A stretch of DNA of 64,000 nt from Ceratotherium simum simum (lineage: Eukaryota; Chordata; Mammalia; Perissodactyla; Rhinocerotidae). The translations under genes were made by a program, and so were the position numbers. The number at the start of each line of letters is the position of its first letter. The first letter of the stretch is position 1. The stretch covers positions 9,547,736 to 9,611,735 of the forward strand of contig NW_004454216.1 of assembly GCF_000283155.1 (NCBI RefSeq). Reading direction: 5' to 3'. This document shows, piece after piece, positions 23,622 to 35,518 of this stretch. The notes beneath the pieces were generated by a model that was given only the letters and a program-made list of their open reading frames with translations, had not been told where the DNA came from and did not search any database.

Positions 23622-24194
23622 CTGGAGGAAGAAGACAGAAAAAGACATGCACTTTAAAGCACCAAGCACATTATAAAACAGATCAACGAAGACCACGGAG
23701 ACTCCTATGTTTAAAAGAGCCGATCATCTCTTGTTAAAGGTCTGCCAACTAAGCAAAACATTCCCGATGAGGATGGGAACAACTTCATTTTTTGAGAGCT
23801 TGTCTCTCTCTCTCTCTCTCCTGGCTCCAGGCTTCTTCTGGAAGGAAGAAAATAGACAGAACATCTGCTGCAGAAGTTCTCATGCAAACTTGTTTACATC
23901 TTACTTGAGCGAGGACTCGGCACAGAAGGTCTCTCGCCTTCTCTCAGCGGAAGAGTCTGAGATTTTGAATCTGCTAAAAGTGGTTTGGGTGAAATGAAAG
24001 GTTATTTTTTATTTTTATCTATAGATGTATATATGGTCACGTTTCCCTTCGTGTTGTTACTCCCTGGCCCTCAAACCCACACAGATCACGAAGAGGAAGA
24101 ACCTTTCTCAGCTTCCCTTTAGTTTACAAACGCATATCACAATTGTGTGGTTATTTGCTTGTCACCTTCACTAGATTGAGGGTGCTGGTTGGAG
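23622..24194. other. Unassigned; probable upstream intron of the candidate gene
   Basis: Contains the (TC)n tract. No other feature seen. Confidence 0.35.
23803..23821 (+). repeat. (TC)n microsatellite
   Basis: About nine TC units. Confidence 0.85.
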
Positions 24195-24365
24195 TATTTT
24201 AGAAACATTATCTCATGTAATCTTTTTAATTCTGTAAAACCGATGTCTGTATTTTACAGACGACTAAAACTGAGGCTCCGAGTGGTTAAGTAAGATGTCT
24301 CCAGTCACGTAGCTGGGAAGTGGTGGTTTGTGGTTCAAACAGGGCTGTGTCTGATTCCTAATCTT
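24195..24365 (-). mobile_element. MIR SINE (minus orientation)
   Basis: Reverse-oriented MIR: 'ACATTATCTCATGTAATC', 'TATTTTACAGACGACTAAAA', 'CTGAGGCTCCGAGTGGTTAA', 'AGTCACGTAGCTGGGAAGTG'. A core-SINE remnant, old and non-coding. Confidence 0.85.
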
Positions 24366-24544
24366 GTATTATTACATCTCCTGCTTCCAGCTCAGTGCCT
24401 GGAAAATAGATGTTCAATAAATATAATAAAAGAAGGCCGGAGAGTCTCAGCATGTAGACACACCTATCAACATGCTCTCCATTTTACTGCCTTTGCTTAT
24501 GTGTCCTTTTGGTCTGGAAGGTCGGCCCCTGAGTCTCTGGCAGT

Positions 24545-24830
24545 TTAAATGCTACCCATCCATCTCAGCCTGACTAAAGTCATCTTTTCCCCAGAAGGCC
24601 TTTCCACATTGCCCATCAAAGTGAATTTCTTTACTCTCAGCTTTCCTCTTGTTCTTGTTTATGCCTCTATTATAGCCCACAGCATGATCTATCTGTTTTG
24701 TAGTTCCTAATGTCTGTATCTTTCAAGCCCAGTAAACAGTGAGCCTTTCTTGGCCATCCTCCTCCATCCCCATACCCTAGCCTGAGGTTCTGCGATAGTA
24801 ATAAGTCAGTAGTTAACTAATGAATTTATT
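24545..24830 (+). mobile_element. L2-like 3' fragment
   Basis: Weak but ordered similarity to LINE-2 3' ends: 'CCCAGAAGGCCTTTCCACAT', 'TATTATAGCCCACAGCATG', 'AAGCCCAGTAAACAGTGAGC'. Subfamily and exact ends are uncertain. Confidence 0.45.
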
Positions 24831-24988
24831 GAAATCTAAATTATCAATTTTTCATATCCCATGTTAGTGTCATCCAAATTATAAACTATCTGTGACAAAT
24901 TCATTCCCCCTATTGTATTCTGCATGATTCTAGGGTGCTTTCCACATGACCACTTGATACTGACAGTACCCACCGGTACAGTCCAAGG

Positions 24989-25523
24989 CAGGGCCAGCTT
25001 CATGGACGTGTGACCAGACACAGGACCTGGTGCTCAGAAGGGTCCCACTTTGGGGTTTAATGCTCTGTGGTTGCATCTCAGATTTCTTAATTTTATTGTG
25101 AATTTGTGTTTTGTAAGGGGTATAATGGGACAATGGAACATTCTTCAGGGACTTGCAGCCTCAGTTCAAGGGTGTCCTGCCTCCTGCTGCCTGTCTTCGA
25201 TTTGGTTCTTGGTCACCATTCCCCCATCCTGGTGTCCCAGGCCCCCTGGCCTTCCCCTCCCTGCCCTCGTCCAGTGACTACAGCTGCCCTCTGCCCGGGC
25301 AGGGCCCCGACCTGATACAGGGGAGGTTGGGGTCAGGGGTGCACGCCCTGCACATCATGGCACAGCTGGCAGGTGTCTGGGGGACACATCTCAGTGAGGG
25401 TGAGCCTCCCTCTCACCCCTGATCTAGGGACCCAGTATTGCCATCTTGATATTCTTAATTTTTAAACAAGGGGCCCTGCATTTTCACTTTGCACAGAGCC
25501 TCATAATTATGTAGCTGGTCCTG
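24989..25523. mobile_element. hAT-type non-autonomous DNA transposon with intact 8-bp target duplication
   Basis: The termini are inverted repeats: left CAGGGCCAGCTTCATGG, and the complement of the right end CAGGACCAGCTACAT. Both sides are flanked by the exact 8-bp word GTCCAAGG (24981-24988 and 25524-25531), the duplication size typical of hAT transposition. Length is 535 bp. Overlapping 69-89-codon frames inside it have no transposase-like features. Family name not assigned. Confidence 0.8.
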
Positions 25524-25531
25524 GTCCAAGG

Positions 25532-28153
25532 AAAAGAGACTCAGAAAAAAATACCTAAAATTAAAATTAGCATTTTCTTTTGTTTCTTTGCTGTGTAAGA
25601 TTATTCCTGTTGCTGTTCCCCTTCCCTTAATACAGGTAACTGATGAATGATGTTACATCACTGTCTAATTTGACAAGAGGCAGGCCAGTGAGAAGCTTCT
25701 CTGTAGAAAGAGCAAGTGCCCTCTTCCCCACTGGTGGCAGTGTGGCAGAAGCAGGAGTGCAGACAACACTAAAAGCAACCACATTCGAGAAATACGGTGA
25801 TTACAACCTCAAGAGTTCAAGAGAAGACTTGGTTGGACTATGTGCTATTCTATATTTATACTATAAAATTCCAAATGGTAAATTTAATGACCAGAAAATA
25901 AATTCTCATTCACACTTTCCTGAACACTCTAGGTAAAATTTGCATTTGATCATTATCAACGAAACACAGTAACAAGCTTTGAGTCCTTAGAAGCCAGTAT
26001 TCATGGAGGACACAATGGATTATGCAGCAACGTAAGTAACAACACAACCAGTATTAAATCAATAGTGTTGGGGAATTATAGAGGCAGGAAAATCTATTTC
26101 ATTTCAACACAAAGAGATTTTAAAGAGCCATGGCTTTGTGAGTAATAATGCTAAGAGACATAAAATTAGCCAAAAGTGGTACATTTGACAATAAAGGACA
26201 AGAAGAGAGAGTTCCTAGACCTGAACTGGAAGAAGTGGTGCCTGGAGACTATGAACAATCTTCACGTGCACTGACTGGACAATAAGCAAATACCTAAGTT
26301 CCTCTTCTCCATCCAATATATAACCTTCATCTACAACCACTGCACCTCACATGAGGTCATGAATTTTGTAATACAGTATTTATTCAAATGGTTTACACAG
26401 GAGCCCCATATACTCTAGGGATGGCCCTGCATTAGGGATTAGGGGCTACGGAAAAGAATGCTGTGCTTGCCTTTGCACTGTGTGGCCATCTGTACTGTGT
26501 GGCCACAAGATACACAAGGAACTTAATTTCATCTAACAGTGGGTGGGTACATGTGCTCTCTTTCTGCTAGTCCATAAACTACCTGAAGTGTTGCATATTC
26601 TGATTTTTAAAAAAACTTAATGACCACAGTATGTAGAAAAGTGTCTTGCATAATACCTCACTTGTTTGGTGCCTAATATATAGGTGCTGAATTAATATAT
26701 AATACTTCGACGCATACACAGCGTATATTATTCTACTATCTTTGCATTTTTTTTCCTAGAAAGTTTTGGGCTGCTCTGAATCTCTAATACATATTTCAAT
26801 TTCCCTACTTATGGGGACGATCTTGCAGCAATTTCTATTGAGCTACAACTCATATTCACTTACCTGACTTACCAAAGTCACGTAGACTTTCATTCCTGGC
26901 TTCCAAGGTGCTAACAACACTAGCTTTTCAAGTTTTATTATATGTTATCTTAACAAATATTTTACCTTCTCTGACTCATATAAATAAACCAAAACCTTTA
27001 TTCTTTACTATGTATTATATCTTAACCTGTTTCCATTTAGATAATATTTTAAAATCCCATAAACAGAGTTTTTGGAGTTGTTAAGGTTTATTTTCAGTGA
27101 TGACAGAACCAAGATTTGAAGTTGCTATTGTCATGAGGTCTACAGTAACTCTGGATACTCTGCTTGCTCTGGCAATGGAAAAACTTCAAATGAGAGTTCC
27201 ATTTGGATCCATTATCCCCACTACCAAATTTGAGTCCTTTTGGTCTTCTATTTTGCTTCATAATTTCATCCTCAAAATGTTCTGTACTTCCTTCCTTGGA
27301 ACCAAGTCTCCCTTATGCCCCAACTCTTTCATTGTGATTTATAAACCTTAAACATTGTTCTTTTTAAACACATTCTCCTACCTTCCCAAACTTTTCCCTA
27401 ACATGTTCCCTCTAATTCCAAGACCAAATGGCATCTGTCTCTTCCAGAATTTTCTTAAGCCTTGAGAAAGCAAGATGCCTTTTAACTACTGCAAATCGCT
27501 CCCACATCTACAAGAACTTCCACGTCATTCTCTTATCTTTCAACTCTCTTGCTCTCTTACTTTATTTTGCCATGAATTCCTTCCTCCTGGCATATAAACA
27601 TGTTAAAGCATCTGCCATCTTAAGAGGGAAATGAAAAGATAATATTTATTAAAACCTCAATTTCTTAAATTCTAAAAGGTCCTTAACTTACCTCTTAAAA
27701 CCTCAGCTTAACAAGATACTTATATCTCATTACCTGCTGAAGGACCATCCATCTTCCCTCAGTTTCTAAGGTTGTAAGTGAAGACATACTAAACACCCTA
27801 TACCCTCACACCTAGCATGTAATTGATCTCTCCTCCACTGCTGCCTTCCCAATTCAAGCATTTGCTAAGCTTCCCTGTCACATGCTTGGGTAATTTTTCA
27901 TTGCCACTTATAGCACACCAGACATAACCAAATATTTTAATGTGCACTCACTATTTTTTATGGAACCAGAGAACCTTAGAGTATAAATTATATGAAGAAT
28001 GCATGAATAATGACTAAATTACTTAATTACTTTGATTCTACCTAAAACATTGGCCAGTCTCTTAGAAATGGAGCAAATTACTACACATTGCCCTCTTATG
28101 CTTGTGAAGAAACTCTGAATCTTTGATAATACAATATTTTGTATGACTCTTTC
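25532..28153. other. Unassigned AT-rich region
   Basis: Single-copy-like. A tail resembling MIR3 or L2 may lie near 26640-26700 ('TCTTGCATAATACCTCACTT'). Tandem GTAAGT donors on the minus strand at 26858-26873 have no convincing acceptor partner. No gene called. Confidence 0.35.
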
Positions 28154-28408
28154 CTTTTTTTTTTTTTTTTTTGGTGAGGAAGATCAGCCCTGAGCTAACA
28201 TCCAATGCCAATCGTCCTCTTCTTTTTGCTGAGGAACATTGGCCCTGGGCTAACATCCGTGCCCATCTTCCTCTACTTTATATGGGATGCCGCCACAGCA
28301 CGGTTTGACAAGCGGTGCCTCGGTGCGCGCCTGGGATCTGAACCTGTGAACCCCGGGCCGCCAAGGTGGAGTACGTGCACTTAACCACTGCACCACCGGG
28401 CTGGCCCC
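28154..28408 (-). mobile_element. ERE SINE (minus orientation)
   Basis: It starts with a 19-base T run, then GGTGAGGAAGATCAGCCCTGA and 'GGCCCTGGGCTAACATCC', and ends with the complement of the tRNA-like head (...CTTAACCACTGCACCACCGG, GGCTGGCCCC). Imperfect target copies (GACTCTTTCC / GATTCTTTGC) flank it. Equine-type tRNA-derived SINE; moderately diverged. Confidence 0.95.
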
Positions 28409-28948
28409 TGATTCTTTGCTTTTTAGTTTGCTTCTTTTTGTGCTTTTGTTATTCTCTCAATTCCACTGGTGACAATGGGAATCATGTCCGTTTTTCTCCC
28501 CCTGCATCAGAATTTCAGGTTAATACCTAGGAATCATGTTGAAATTACTTTCCACTGGACTCTAAATAGAGAAGTTTCTGGAATTGCTGGGTCACAAGAC
28601 ACCCAGTCATTTTCTCTGAGCTGAGTTCTTGCCCCACGACCTTCAGTATTCTTCTGGTCTATTTTATACAATATTCACATCTGTCAGCATTTTCTCTTTC
28701 TTCCCATTATGCCCCCACAAGGCATTTTAAAGGGTATCATCCCATTGACATATCTTGCTCCAATGCTGCTTCCTTATACTGACAAGTGATACATTTTTAC
28801 TTCTGCTTCCAGTCATGATGGGGAACCTATACCAGACTTGTCGTCCTGCCATAAATTACTAGAAATCTACACAAAATATATGAAACAACAGTTTTCAGAC
28901 ACTGGACAACTGTGCTGCAAAGGACTGGGATCTCAGAGAATGGGAACA

Positions 28949-28981
28949 CACACACACGCACACATACACCACATACACACA
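28949..28981 (+). repeat. (CA)n-rich microsatellite, imperfect
   Basis: CA units interrupted by GC and TA steps. Confidence 0.75.
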
Positions 28982-29976
28982 GTGATCCTCTGATGGCCCT
29001 GATTTTTCTGCTGATTCAGAAAGAGGAAAACCCAAGAAGAGCACAGGGTCTTACTGAGCTGAGGAAACAGAGTTCAGGATCCCAGCAAGCTGAGGTGGCT
29101 GTAATCTGTAGGACAGGGTATTAAAGAGAAGGACAATTCTCACTGAACAGGTGAGACACTCAGTAGTGCCCAGGGTCATGCGTTAGAAGTAAGGTTAAAT
29201 TAGCTCTAGAGGATAGACTATTCCAGAACTAGCCTAACAAAGCTTAAAAAGAAACTTCCAGATATCAAGTTGACCTTAAAGTAAATTAACTGACTGCCAG
29301 AAAAATAAACCAATTCTTATCAAGGAATGATAGAAAAATTCTAATAATTGACAATATAACATTCATAATGTCCAGCACCCAATTAAAATGTACTGAACAA
29401 GAAAAAAAAAAAGGCAGGAAAAAAATAAGTCAATAGAAACAAACCTTGAAATGACAAATATGATGGAATTAGTAGACAAGAATTTTAAAACAGCTATTAT
29501 AAATATGTCTAAGGATATAAAGGAAAATATGAACATAATATGCAAATTGAAAACTGTGAAAAAGAACCAAAGAGAACTTCTAGAAATGAAAAAATATAAT
29601 ATGTGAAATAAAAAAGTCACCGCATGGCCTTAATAGACACTGCAAAAGAAGAGATCAGTGCACTTGAAGACAGAAACTATCCATACAAAGAGCAGAAGGG
29701 AAAAGGCTGAAAATAAATTGAAGATAGCCTTAGTGATCTGTGGAATATTATCAAGACATCTACCATTTGTGTAATTGGAATCACAAAGGGAAGAAAAGAC
29801 AGGAAAAAATATTTGAAGAATTGTTAAAATTTTCCAAATTCGATGAAAAATATAAATCTAGAATTCTAAGCTCAATGAACCCCAAGAAGGGAAAACATAA
29901 GAAAACTACTCCAACACATTTCAAAATCCAATTGCTGAAAAGCAATAATAAAGAAAATCCAAGATGTAGCCAGAGG

Positions 29977-30076
29977 AAAAAATAAGATACAGCACATGTA
30001 GGGAAATAAAAATAAGATACAGTACATATAGGGAAATAAAAATAAGATACAGCACATGTTGGGAAATAAAAATAAG
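29977..30076 (+). repeat. 30-bp minisatellite inside L1
   Basis: Two full units (30001-30030 and 30031-30060, starting GGGAAATAAAAATAAGATAC) plus partial units on each side. Units differ at a few positions (AGCACATGT / AGTACATAT). Confidence 0.9.
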
Positions 30077-31456
30077 AATTATCACCGGCTCCTCATCAGA
30101 AAAAAATGAAGGCCAGGAAATAATGAAGCTACAGCTTTAAAGCACTGAATGAAAAAACAAAGTCAAACTAGAATTCTATATCCCACAAAAATATTCAAAA
30201 ATGAAGGTGAAATAAGGAAATTTTCAGACAAACGAAAGCTCAGAGAAGTTGTTGTCAGCAGACCGATACCATAAATAATGTTGTGGGAAAGTTCTTCAGG
30301 TTGAGGAAAACTTATTCCAAAGAAAACCTCATCAACTTTTTAAATTTTTAACAAAGATACATTACAGTCTAAAACATAAATAAAATGTATAAGAATACTA
30401 AGGAAGGCAGGGAGGAAATTGAAGTATATATTGAAGTTCTTACATGATACATGAGGTAGTATAATGTTATATTAAGGCAGATAGGGCTAAGTTAAAAATG
30501 CACATACTAAACCCCAGAGAGATCACTAAAAAGGGAGAACAAAGAGGCATAGTTAATAATTCAATAGAGGAGATAAAAAATACTAAAAATACTCAGTTAA
30601 TGTAAAGGAAGGCAAGAAAAGAGGAGGAAAGGAACACAGAACTGAGGGGGCAATAGAAAACAAAATACAAGATGGTGAACTTAACCCCAAATATAGCAAT
30701 AAATATATTAATAAGAACAGACTAAACATAGCAATTAAAGTCAGGGATTTTCAGACTGGGTTTACTCAGTCTTTTTGAAAAGCAATACTCAACTAGATGT
30801 TATCTATGTGAAATCCATTTTAAATATAAAGATATAGTTGGGTTAAAAGTCAGAGGATGGAATACATGTACCCTGAAAACATGAATCATAAAAAAATGGT
30901 TAAAAACTGGAGCAGCTATATTAATATCAGACAAAATGAGTTCATGACAAGCAAAATTACCAGAGATGAAGAACTGTTCATAATGATAAAAGGATCAACT
31001 TATCAAGATGACATGACGTAACAATTCTAAATGCGTATGTACCCAATAAGAGAGCTACAAAAACACATGAATAACTGACAAAACTGAAAGGAGAAATAGA
31101 CACACTCACAATTATAGTTGGAAATAACACTCCTGTCTCAGTAACTGATAGATATGTAAACTGAAAATCATTATGTATAAAGACTTAATACTATCAATCA
31201 ACATGACCTAATTGACACTTATAGAACACTACACCCAGCAACAGCAAAACGCCTATTTGTTTCAGTGCACATGGAACATTCAGTAAGACAGACTATATGC
31301 CAGGCAATAACAGAAATCTCAATACATTTAAAAGGATTGAAATCTCACAGATATATTTTCTAATCATAACAGAATTAGTGAGAAAGTGATAACAAAAACA
31401 TATTTGAAAAACTGCAAAACATTTGGAAATTAAACAACATACTTCTAAATAACTCA

Positions 31457-32150
31457 ATGGCCAAAGAAGAAATAATAAGGGAAGCTAGAAAATATTTTGA
31501 ATTGAATGATAATGAAGTCATAACATATCAAACTTTGCAGGATTTCAAAGAAGTGCTTAAAGAAAAATTTATAGCTATAAATTCTTGTATTAGAAAAGAA
31601 GAAAGGTCTCAAATTAATGATCTAAGATTCTTCTTTAGGAAGCTGAAAAAAGAAAAGCAAATTAAATCCAAAGGAAGTAGAAAGAAAGACATAATAAAGA
31701 GTGAAAAAATCAGTCAATAAATAATGGACAAACATTGAACAAAATTAATGAAATCAAAAGCTGGTTCTTTGAAAAGATTAATACAATTGGAAAACCCCAG
31801 TAAGAAAAAAAGAGAAACACACACCAATATCAAAAAAAAAAAGGTGACATTACGACTGATCCCAGAAAAGTTGGAAGCATAAAAAAGATGTTATGAACAG
31901 TTTGGTGCCAGTTAATTTTGACAACCGAGATGAAATGGACAGATGTCTTGAAAGACACGATGAAAATCCTTTCCACAGAGAAACTCCAGGCCCAGATGGA
32001 ATCACTAGTAAATTCTATCAAACATTGAAAGGACTAATACTCTTAAATTCTTTCCGCAAATGAGAGAAAAGAGAACACTTTATAACTCCTTTTATGAGAT
32101 TAGCATCACTCTGATATCAAAACCAGACAAGGATATTACAAAAACGGAAA
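31457..32150 (+). pseudogene. L1 ORF2 fragment (pre-RT and start of RT)
   Basis: One frame stays open for 87 codons from 31457 and reads as the L1 ORF2 linker (MAKEEIIREARKYFELNDNE..., later IAINSCIRKEERSQINDL). The continuing sequence, in shifted frames, keeps the start of the reverse-transcriptase domain ('SSGPDG...FYQ'-like codons around 31990-32030 and 'KPDKD'-like codons near 32120). Frameshifts and stops show it is dead. Confidence 0.75.
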
Positions 32151-32610
32151 ATTAAAGATTTTTACTCATAATATCCCAAAACCTTAAACCAAAACAGTCC
32201 TCAACAGTTGAATGAATAAACAAATTATGGTATCTTCATAAAATGGGATGCTACACAGTTATTCATGCAACAATATGGATCTCAAAAGCATTATGCTAAG
32301 CAAAAGGAACTGGAGACAAAAGAGTACACTGTGATTCCCTTTAGGTGAAGTTCTTTTAAAAAGGCCTAACTAATATATTGTGATAGAATCACCTTAGTAG
32401 TTGCCTGAGGCAGGAGCTTCGGGGTGGGGGCAGGAGAGGAGTGGTGGTGGCAGAGGACCTGTACGAAATTTTTCAGACAACAGAAATGTTCTTGATTGGG
32501 GTAGCGGTTACATCAATGTACACGTTTGGCAAAGCTTATCAAATTGCAAACTTAAAATGGTGCAAAGTACTATGTAAATTATACCACAATTAAGTTGAGT
32601 TTTAACAAAA

Positions 32611-34274
32611 CTATACCTTTCCATTTCATCATTTGGAGAAGCACGCATGGGGAGGTGAAGTAGGATGCGAAGTCAATGACCATCTGGAACCCGGCACGAT
32701 ACACGTACATAATAAACCCTCAATAAATGCTTTATAGCAGATTGTCCTTGATGCAGTTTCTTGGCTATAGAATCCAACTGTCTGTGTTCTAGTGACTGAG
32801 TTCCTAATCTATAGAGATGACTTTACCACACTAAAGGAGTAACACATAAAGAAATGCCTACCTTACATAATTCACCAAGTATGGACTCCTCCAGGCATAG
32901 GGATATTACATTCCTATCTAGTAAGTACCTCTCTGAAAGAAGTTATAAAACATTACTAAAACTGTGAACCAAAGGTCAATTTTCCCTTCCACTTTTTTAA
33001 TAGTTGTGAGAGTAGCTGGCCGTGTCGCATGAGTAACAACTATAAAGATGGTGTTCTAATCAAGTAAAATTTACAATATTAATTAGGCACTTGCTTAATG
33101 AGATACATAATTGTTACTGTTCTCCAAGTTAATTACCCATAAGGGTAAGCTATTCACATGAATGTCTCTTATTATTCTAGCAGACCCTTGGCATTCACAG
33201 ATTTAACATTGCTGGTTTTAACCATTTATAAGTGAGTTTAAAAAGGTTATGACAGGTTGTAATTTGTAATTTTATTGACACACAACTTTGAATCAAGACC
33301 TAGGAGGTTTTTGTGACAGGTTAATCATTTAGCTAGTTAATGAGCTTAGCAACCACTCAATATCCATCTTTCAATGTGTTTCTGTTATTCTCAACTCTTA
33401 TATATGAGTTTTATAAAAGATAGGGGTATTTAGGAATGTACAGTTTCTCAAAAGCCTGTGAAGTATCCTCTATGAATGTCAAGGGAGGGACTATATTATT
33501 AATCAACCTTTTTCTTTTAAATTTAGAAATGTTTCCTTATTATTTTTTAGTTAATCCTTAGTTCTCTGGTATCTACAATCAGTCATGACGAATGCAGATT
33601 GCCACTACACATTAGACTGGTGGAATATATAAAGTCTGTCTGGCTCTTATTCCCCAAGACTTGAGATTTATTTGCTTACAACTCCTCTTTCCCAGTGTCT
33701 GAGAAGTGAGGTTCACTTCTGTGTTCTGTCCATGCATCCTATCCTAGAAATCCTTTTCTGTTAATCCCTAAGCGGCTGACAAAGAGGTTTCCCCCAAGCC
33801 TCACCTGGTGCATCACGGAGCAGATGCTCAGTGAACACTTGCTGACATAGTATCCGTGCACAGGATCTGTTCTGACTCCCACTCTTAGTCAGGGATCCCC
33901 ACCGAGGCCTTGGAAGCTGGAGTATGTTGGGAAACCTGTGACACTTGGACTAGAAACCTTGGTGTCTGAATTCCTAACTGTAAGGAACAGGCAGAGTTAG
34001 ATCTGAATTGGTTCATGAGAAGGGAGTGAACACCATGAAAATAGGTTCTAGATCCTTGCTACTCAGGAATCTTGTAAAGACTGGAGGAGAGGGTCTAGGT
34101 TAAAGGAGGCAAGACAGGGCACAGAAGTTGGCTCAATAATGCCCACAGGGGTAAAACAGACATCATGAGGCTCCCCTTAGGCAAAAGAACAACTGCAGCT
34201 TGTAAGGACTGACAGACTCTTCTCCTACTCCCTGCCTCTTAAGGTAGGTGTTGTACAAGATGCTTTAGATGTGC
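32611..34274. other. Unassigned region with short ancient repeat tails
   Basis: 'AATAAACCCTCAATAAATGC' near 32710 and 'ATGCTCAGTGAACACTTGCT' near 33825 look like MIR or L2 tails. No gene seen. Confidence 0.4.
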
Positions 34275-34445
34275 TCATATCCTTATACTACCTGCTTGAG
34301 GTAACGTTACCTTTGTTCTCATAATAAAGACAACGAAGCTGACGCTTAGAGGGATAATGCAATGTTCCCAAGTTCATAGAGCTAAGATTCAAACTCATGT
34401 TTATGTAATTCTAAAGTCTGTGTCTTAAACCATCACACAGGACTG
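34275..34445 (-). mobile_element. MIR SINE (minus orientation)
   Basis: Order 'TATCCTTATACTACCTGC', 'AAAGACAACGAAGCTGACGC', 'CAAGTTCATAGAGCTAAGAT', 'TTCAAACTCATG' matches reverse MIR. Confidence 0.65.
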
Positions 34446-34686
34446 CCTATCTTGAGTATATCCAGTCTTTTCTTAATTTAACTGCACAAGGGGATTGAAA
34501 AGCAGGGAGAAATGAGCATCCGAGAGGGGAGAGGGCATAAATCTGAGGGGAAAGACTGGTGACACTCAGTACTTGCCAGCTTTGCCACCTACTCTGAGAT
34601 ATCTTCATCTGAACTGGCCAAAGAGCAGCTATGCCTTAAGTTACTTCACCTCCTGATTGGGCTCCAGCCTCGACTAAAGGAAAACA

Positions 34687-34702
34687 AAGGCAAGGCTTTT
34701 CT
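34687..34702 (+). repeat. 16-bp target-site copy 1 of 3
   Basis: AAGGCAAGGCTTTTCT. Identical copies lie at 35030-35045 and 38569-38584. Copies 1 and 2 flank an ERE; copies 2 and 3 flank an L1. Confidence 0.95.
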
Positions 34703-35029
34703 TTTTTTTTTTTTTTTTAATTTTTATTTATTTATTTTTTTCCCCCAAAGCCCCAGTAGATAGTTGTATGTCATAGCTGCACAGCCTTCTAGTTGCTGTA
34801 TGTGGGACGTGGCCTCAGCANNNNNNNNNNNNNNNNNNNNNNNNNNNNNNNNNNNNNNNNNNNNNNNNNNNNNNNNNNNNNNNNNNNNNNNNNNNNNNNN
34901 NNNNNNNNNNNNNNNNNNNNGGCCTCAGCATGGCTGGAGAAGCGGCACGTCGGTGCGCGCCTGGGATCCGAACCCGGGCCGCCAGCAGCGGAGCGTGCGC
35001 ACTTAACCACTGAGCCACGGGGCCGGCCC
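34703..35029 (-). mobile_element. ERE SINE (long form, minus orientation) containing the assembly gap
   Basis: The T-rich tail is followed by 'CCCCAAAGCCCCAGTAGATA', 'GTTGTATGTCATAGCTGCAC' and, right of the gap, the complement of the tRNA-like head ending CACGGGGCCGGCCC. This is the same long subtype as the copies at 62984-63293 and 63455-63666, and close to them in sequence, so it is young. It is flanked by the 16-bp copies 1 and 2. The 100 Ns sit inside it, but comparison with the other copies suggests no sequence is missing. Confidence 0.95.
34821..34920. other. Assembly gap of exactly 100 N
   Basis: The 10 bases before the gap (34811-34820) and the 10 after it (34921-34930) are the same word, GGCCTCAGCA. 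In the sister ERE the corresponding word occurs only once. The contig ends therefore appear to overlap rather than to be separated. Confidence 0.95.
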
Positions 35030-35045
35030 AAGGCAAGGCTTTTCT
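35030..35045 (+). repeat. 16-bp target-site copy 2 of 3
   Basis: AAGGCAAGGCTTTTCT, shared boundary of the ERE on its left and the L1 on its right. Confidence 0.95.
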
Positions 35046-35276
35046 ATTTTGTTTTCTTTTTTTTTTACTGCAGTAACATTGGTTTATAGCATTATATAAA
35101 TTTCAGGTGTACATCATATTTTGATTTCTGTATAGATTACATCAACTTCACCACCCAAAGACTAATTACAATCCATCACCACATACATGTGCTTCATCAT
35201 CCCTTTCGCCCTCCTCCGTTCCTCCTTCCCCTCTGGTAACCACCAATCCAATCTCTGTCTCTAAGTGATTGTTTGT

Positions 35277-35518
35277 TGTTGCTGCTGTTGTTGTTTTGGT
35301 GAGCAAGATTAGCCCTGAGCTAACATCTGTTGCCAATCCTCCTCATTTTTGCTGAGGGAGATTGGCCCTGGGCTAATATCCATGCCCATCTTCTTCTACT
35401 TGACATGTGAGACGCCTGCCACAGCAAGGCTCAATAAGGGGTGCTTATCCAAACCTGCGAACCCCAGGCTACTGAAGCGGAGTGCACGAACCTAACCACT
35501 ACACCGCCAGGCCAGCCC
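35277..35518 (-). mobile_element. ERE SINE nested in the L1 3' UTR
   Basis: Word order 'GGTGAGCAAGATTAGCCCTG', 'GGCCCTGGGCTAATATCC', 'CTAACCACTACACCGCCAGG', ending CCAGCCC. It is flanked by the 8-bp copies TTGTTTGT (35269-35276 and 35519-35526) and splits the L1 3' UTR, so it is younger than the L1 insertion. Minus orientation. Confidence 0.93.

Larger units (their letters stand above)
28800..32610 (+). mobile_element. Old L1 (L1M group), internally deleted
   Basis: A plus-oriented LINE-1. An ORF1-like stretch (about 29300-30330) includes 'TAGACAAGAATTTTAAAACA' and 'CAAACGAAAGCTCAGAGAAG'. It continues into endonuclease-domain remnants (about 30700-31080: 'AAAACTGGAGCAGCTATATT', 'TTCATAATGATAAAAGGATC'), the region before the reverse transcriptase (31457-32150), and finally the 3' region (32170-32610). 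About 2 kb of reverse-transcriptase sequence is missing at the join near 32155. A 30-bp tandem repeat has arisen inside it. All frames are broken. Confidence 0.85.

Noticed and set aside
25106..25422. Three overlapping plus-strand frames that look gene-like and GC-rich
   Set aside because: All lie inside the hAT transposon bounded by the 8-bp duplication; no transposase motif.
26858..26912. Tandem GTAAGT donors on the minus strand with a 47-nt open segment (LEARNESLRDFGKS)
   Set aside because: The upstream acceptor (TTGTTAG) lacks a pyrimidine tract, and the phase does not match the 23559-23621 exon without another exon.
29977..30076. Possible CRISPR-like array (regular 30-bp repeats)
   Set aside because: Units are directly adjacent with no spacers, inside a mammalian L1; it is a minisatellite.
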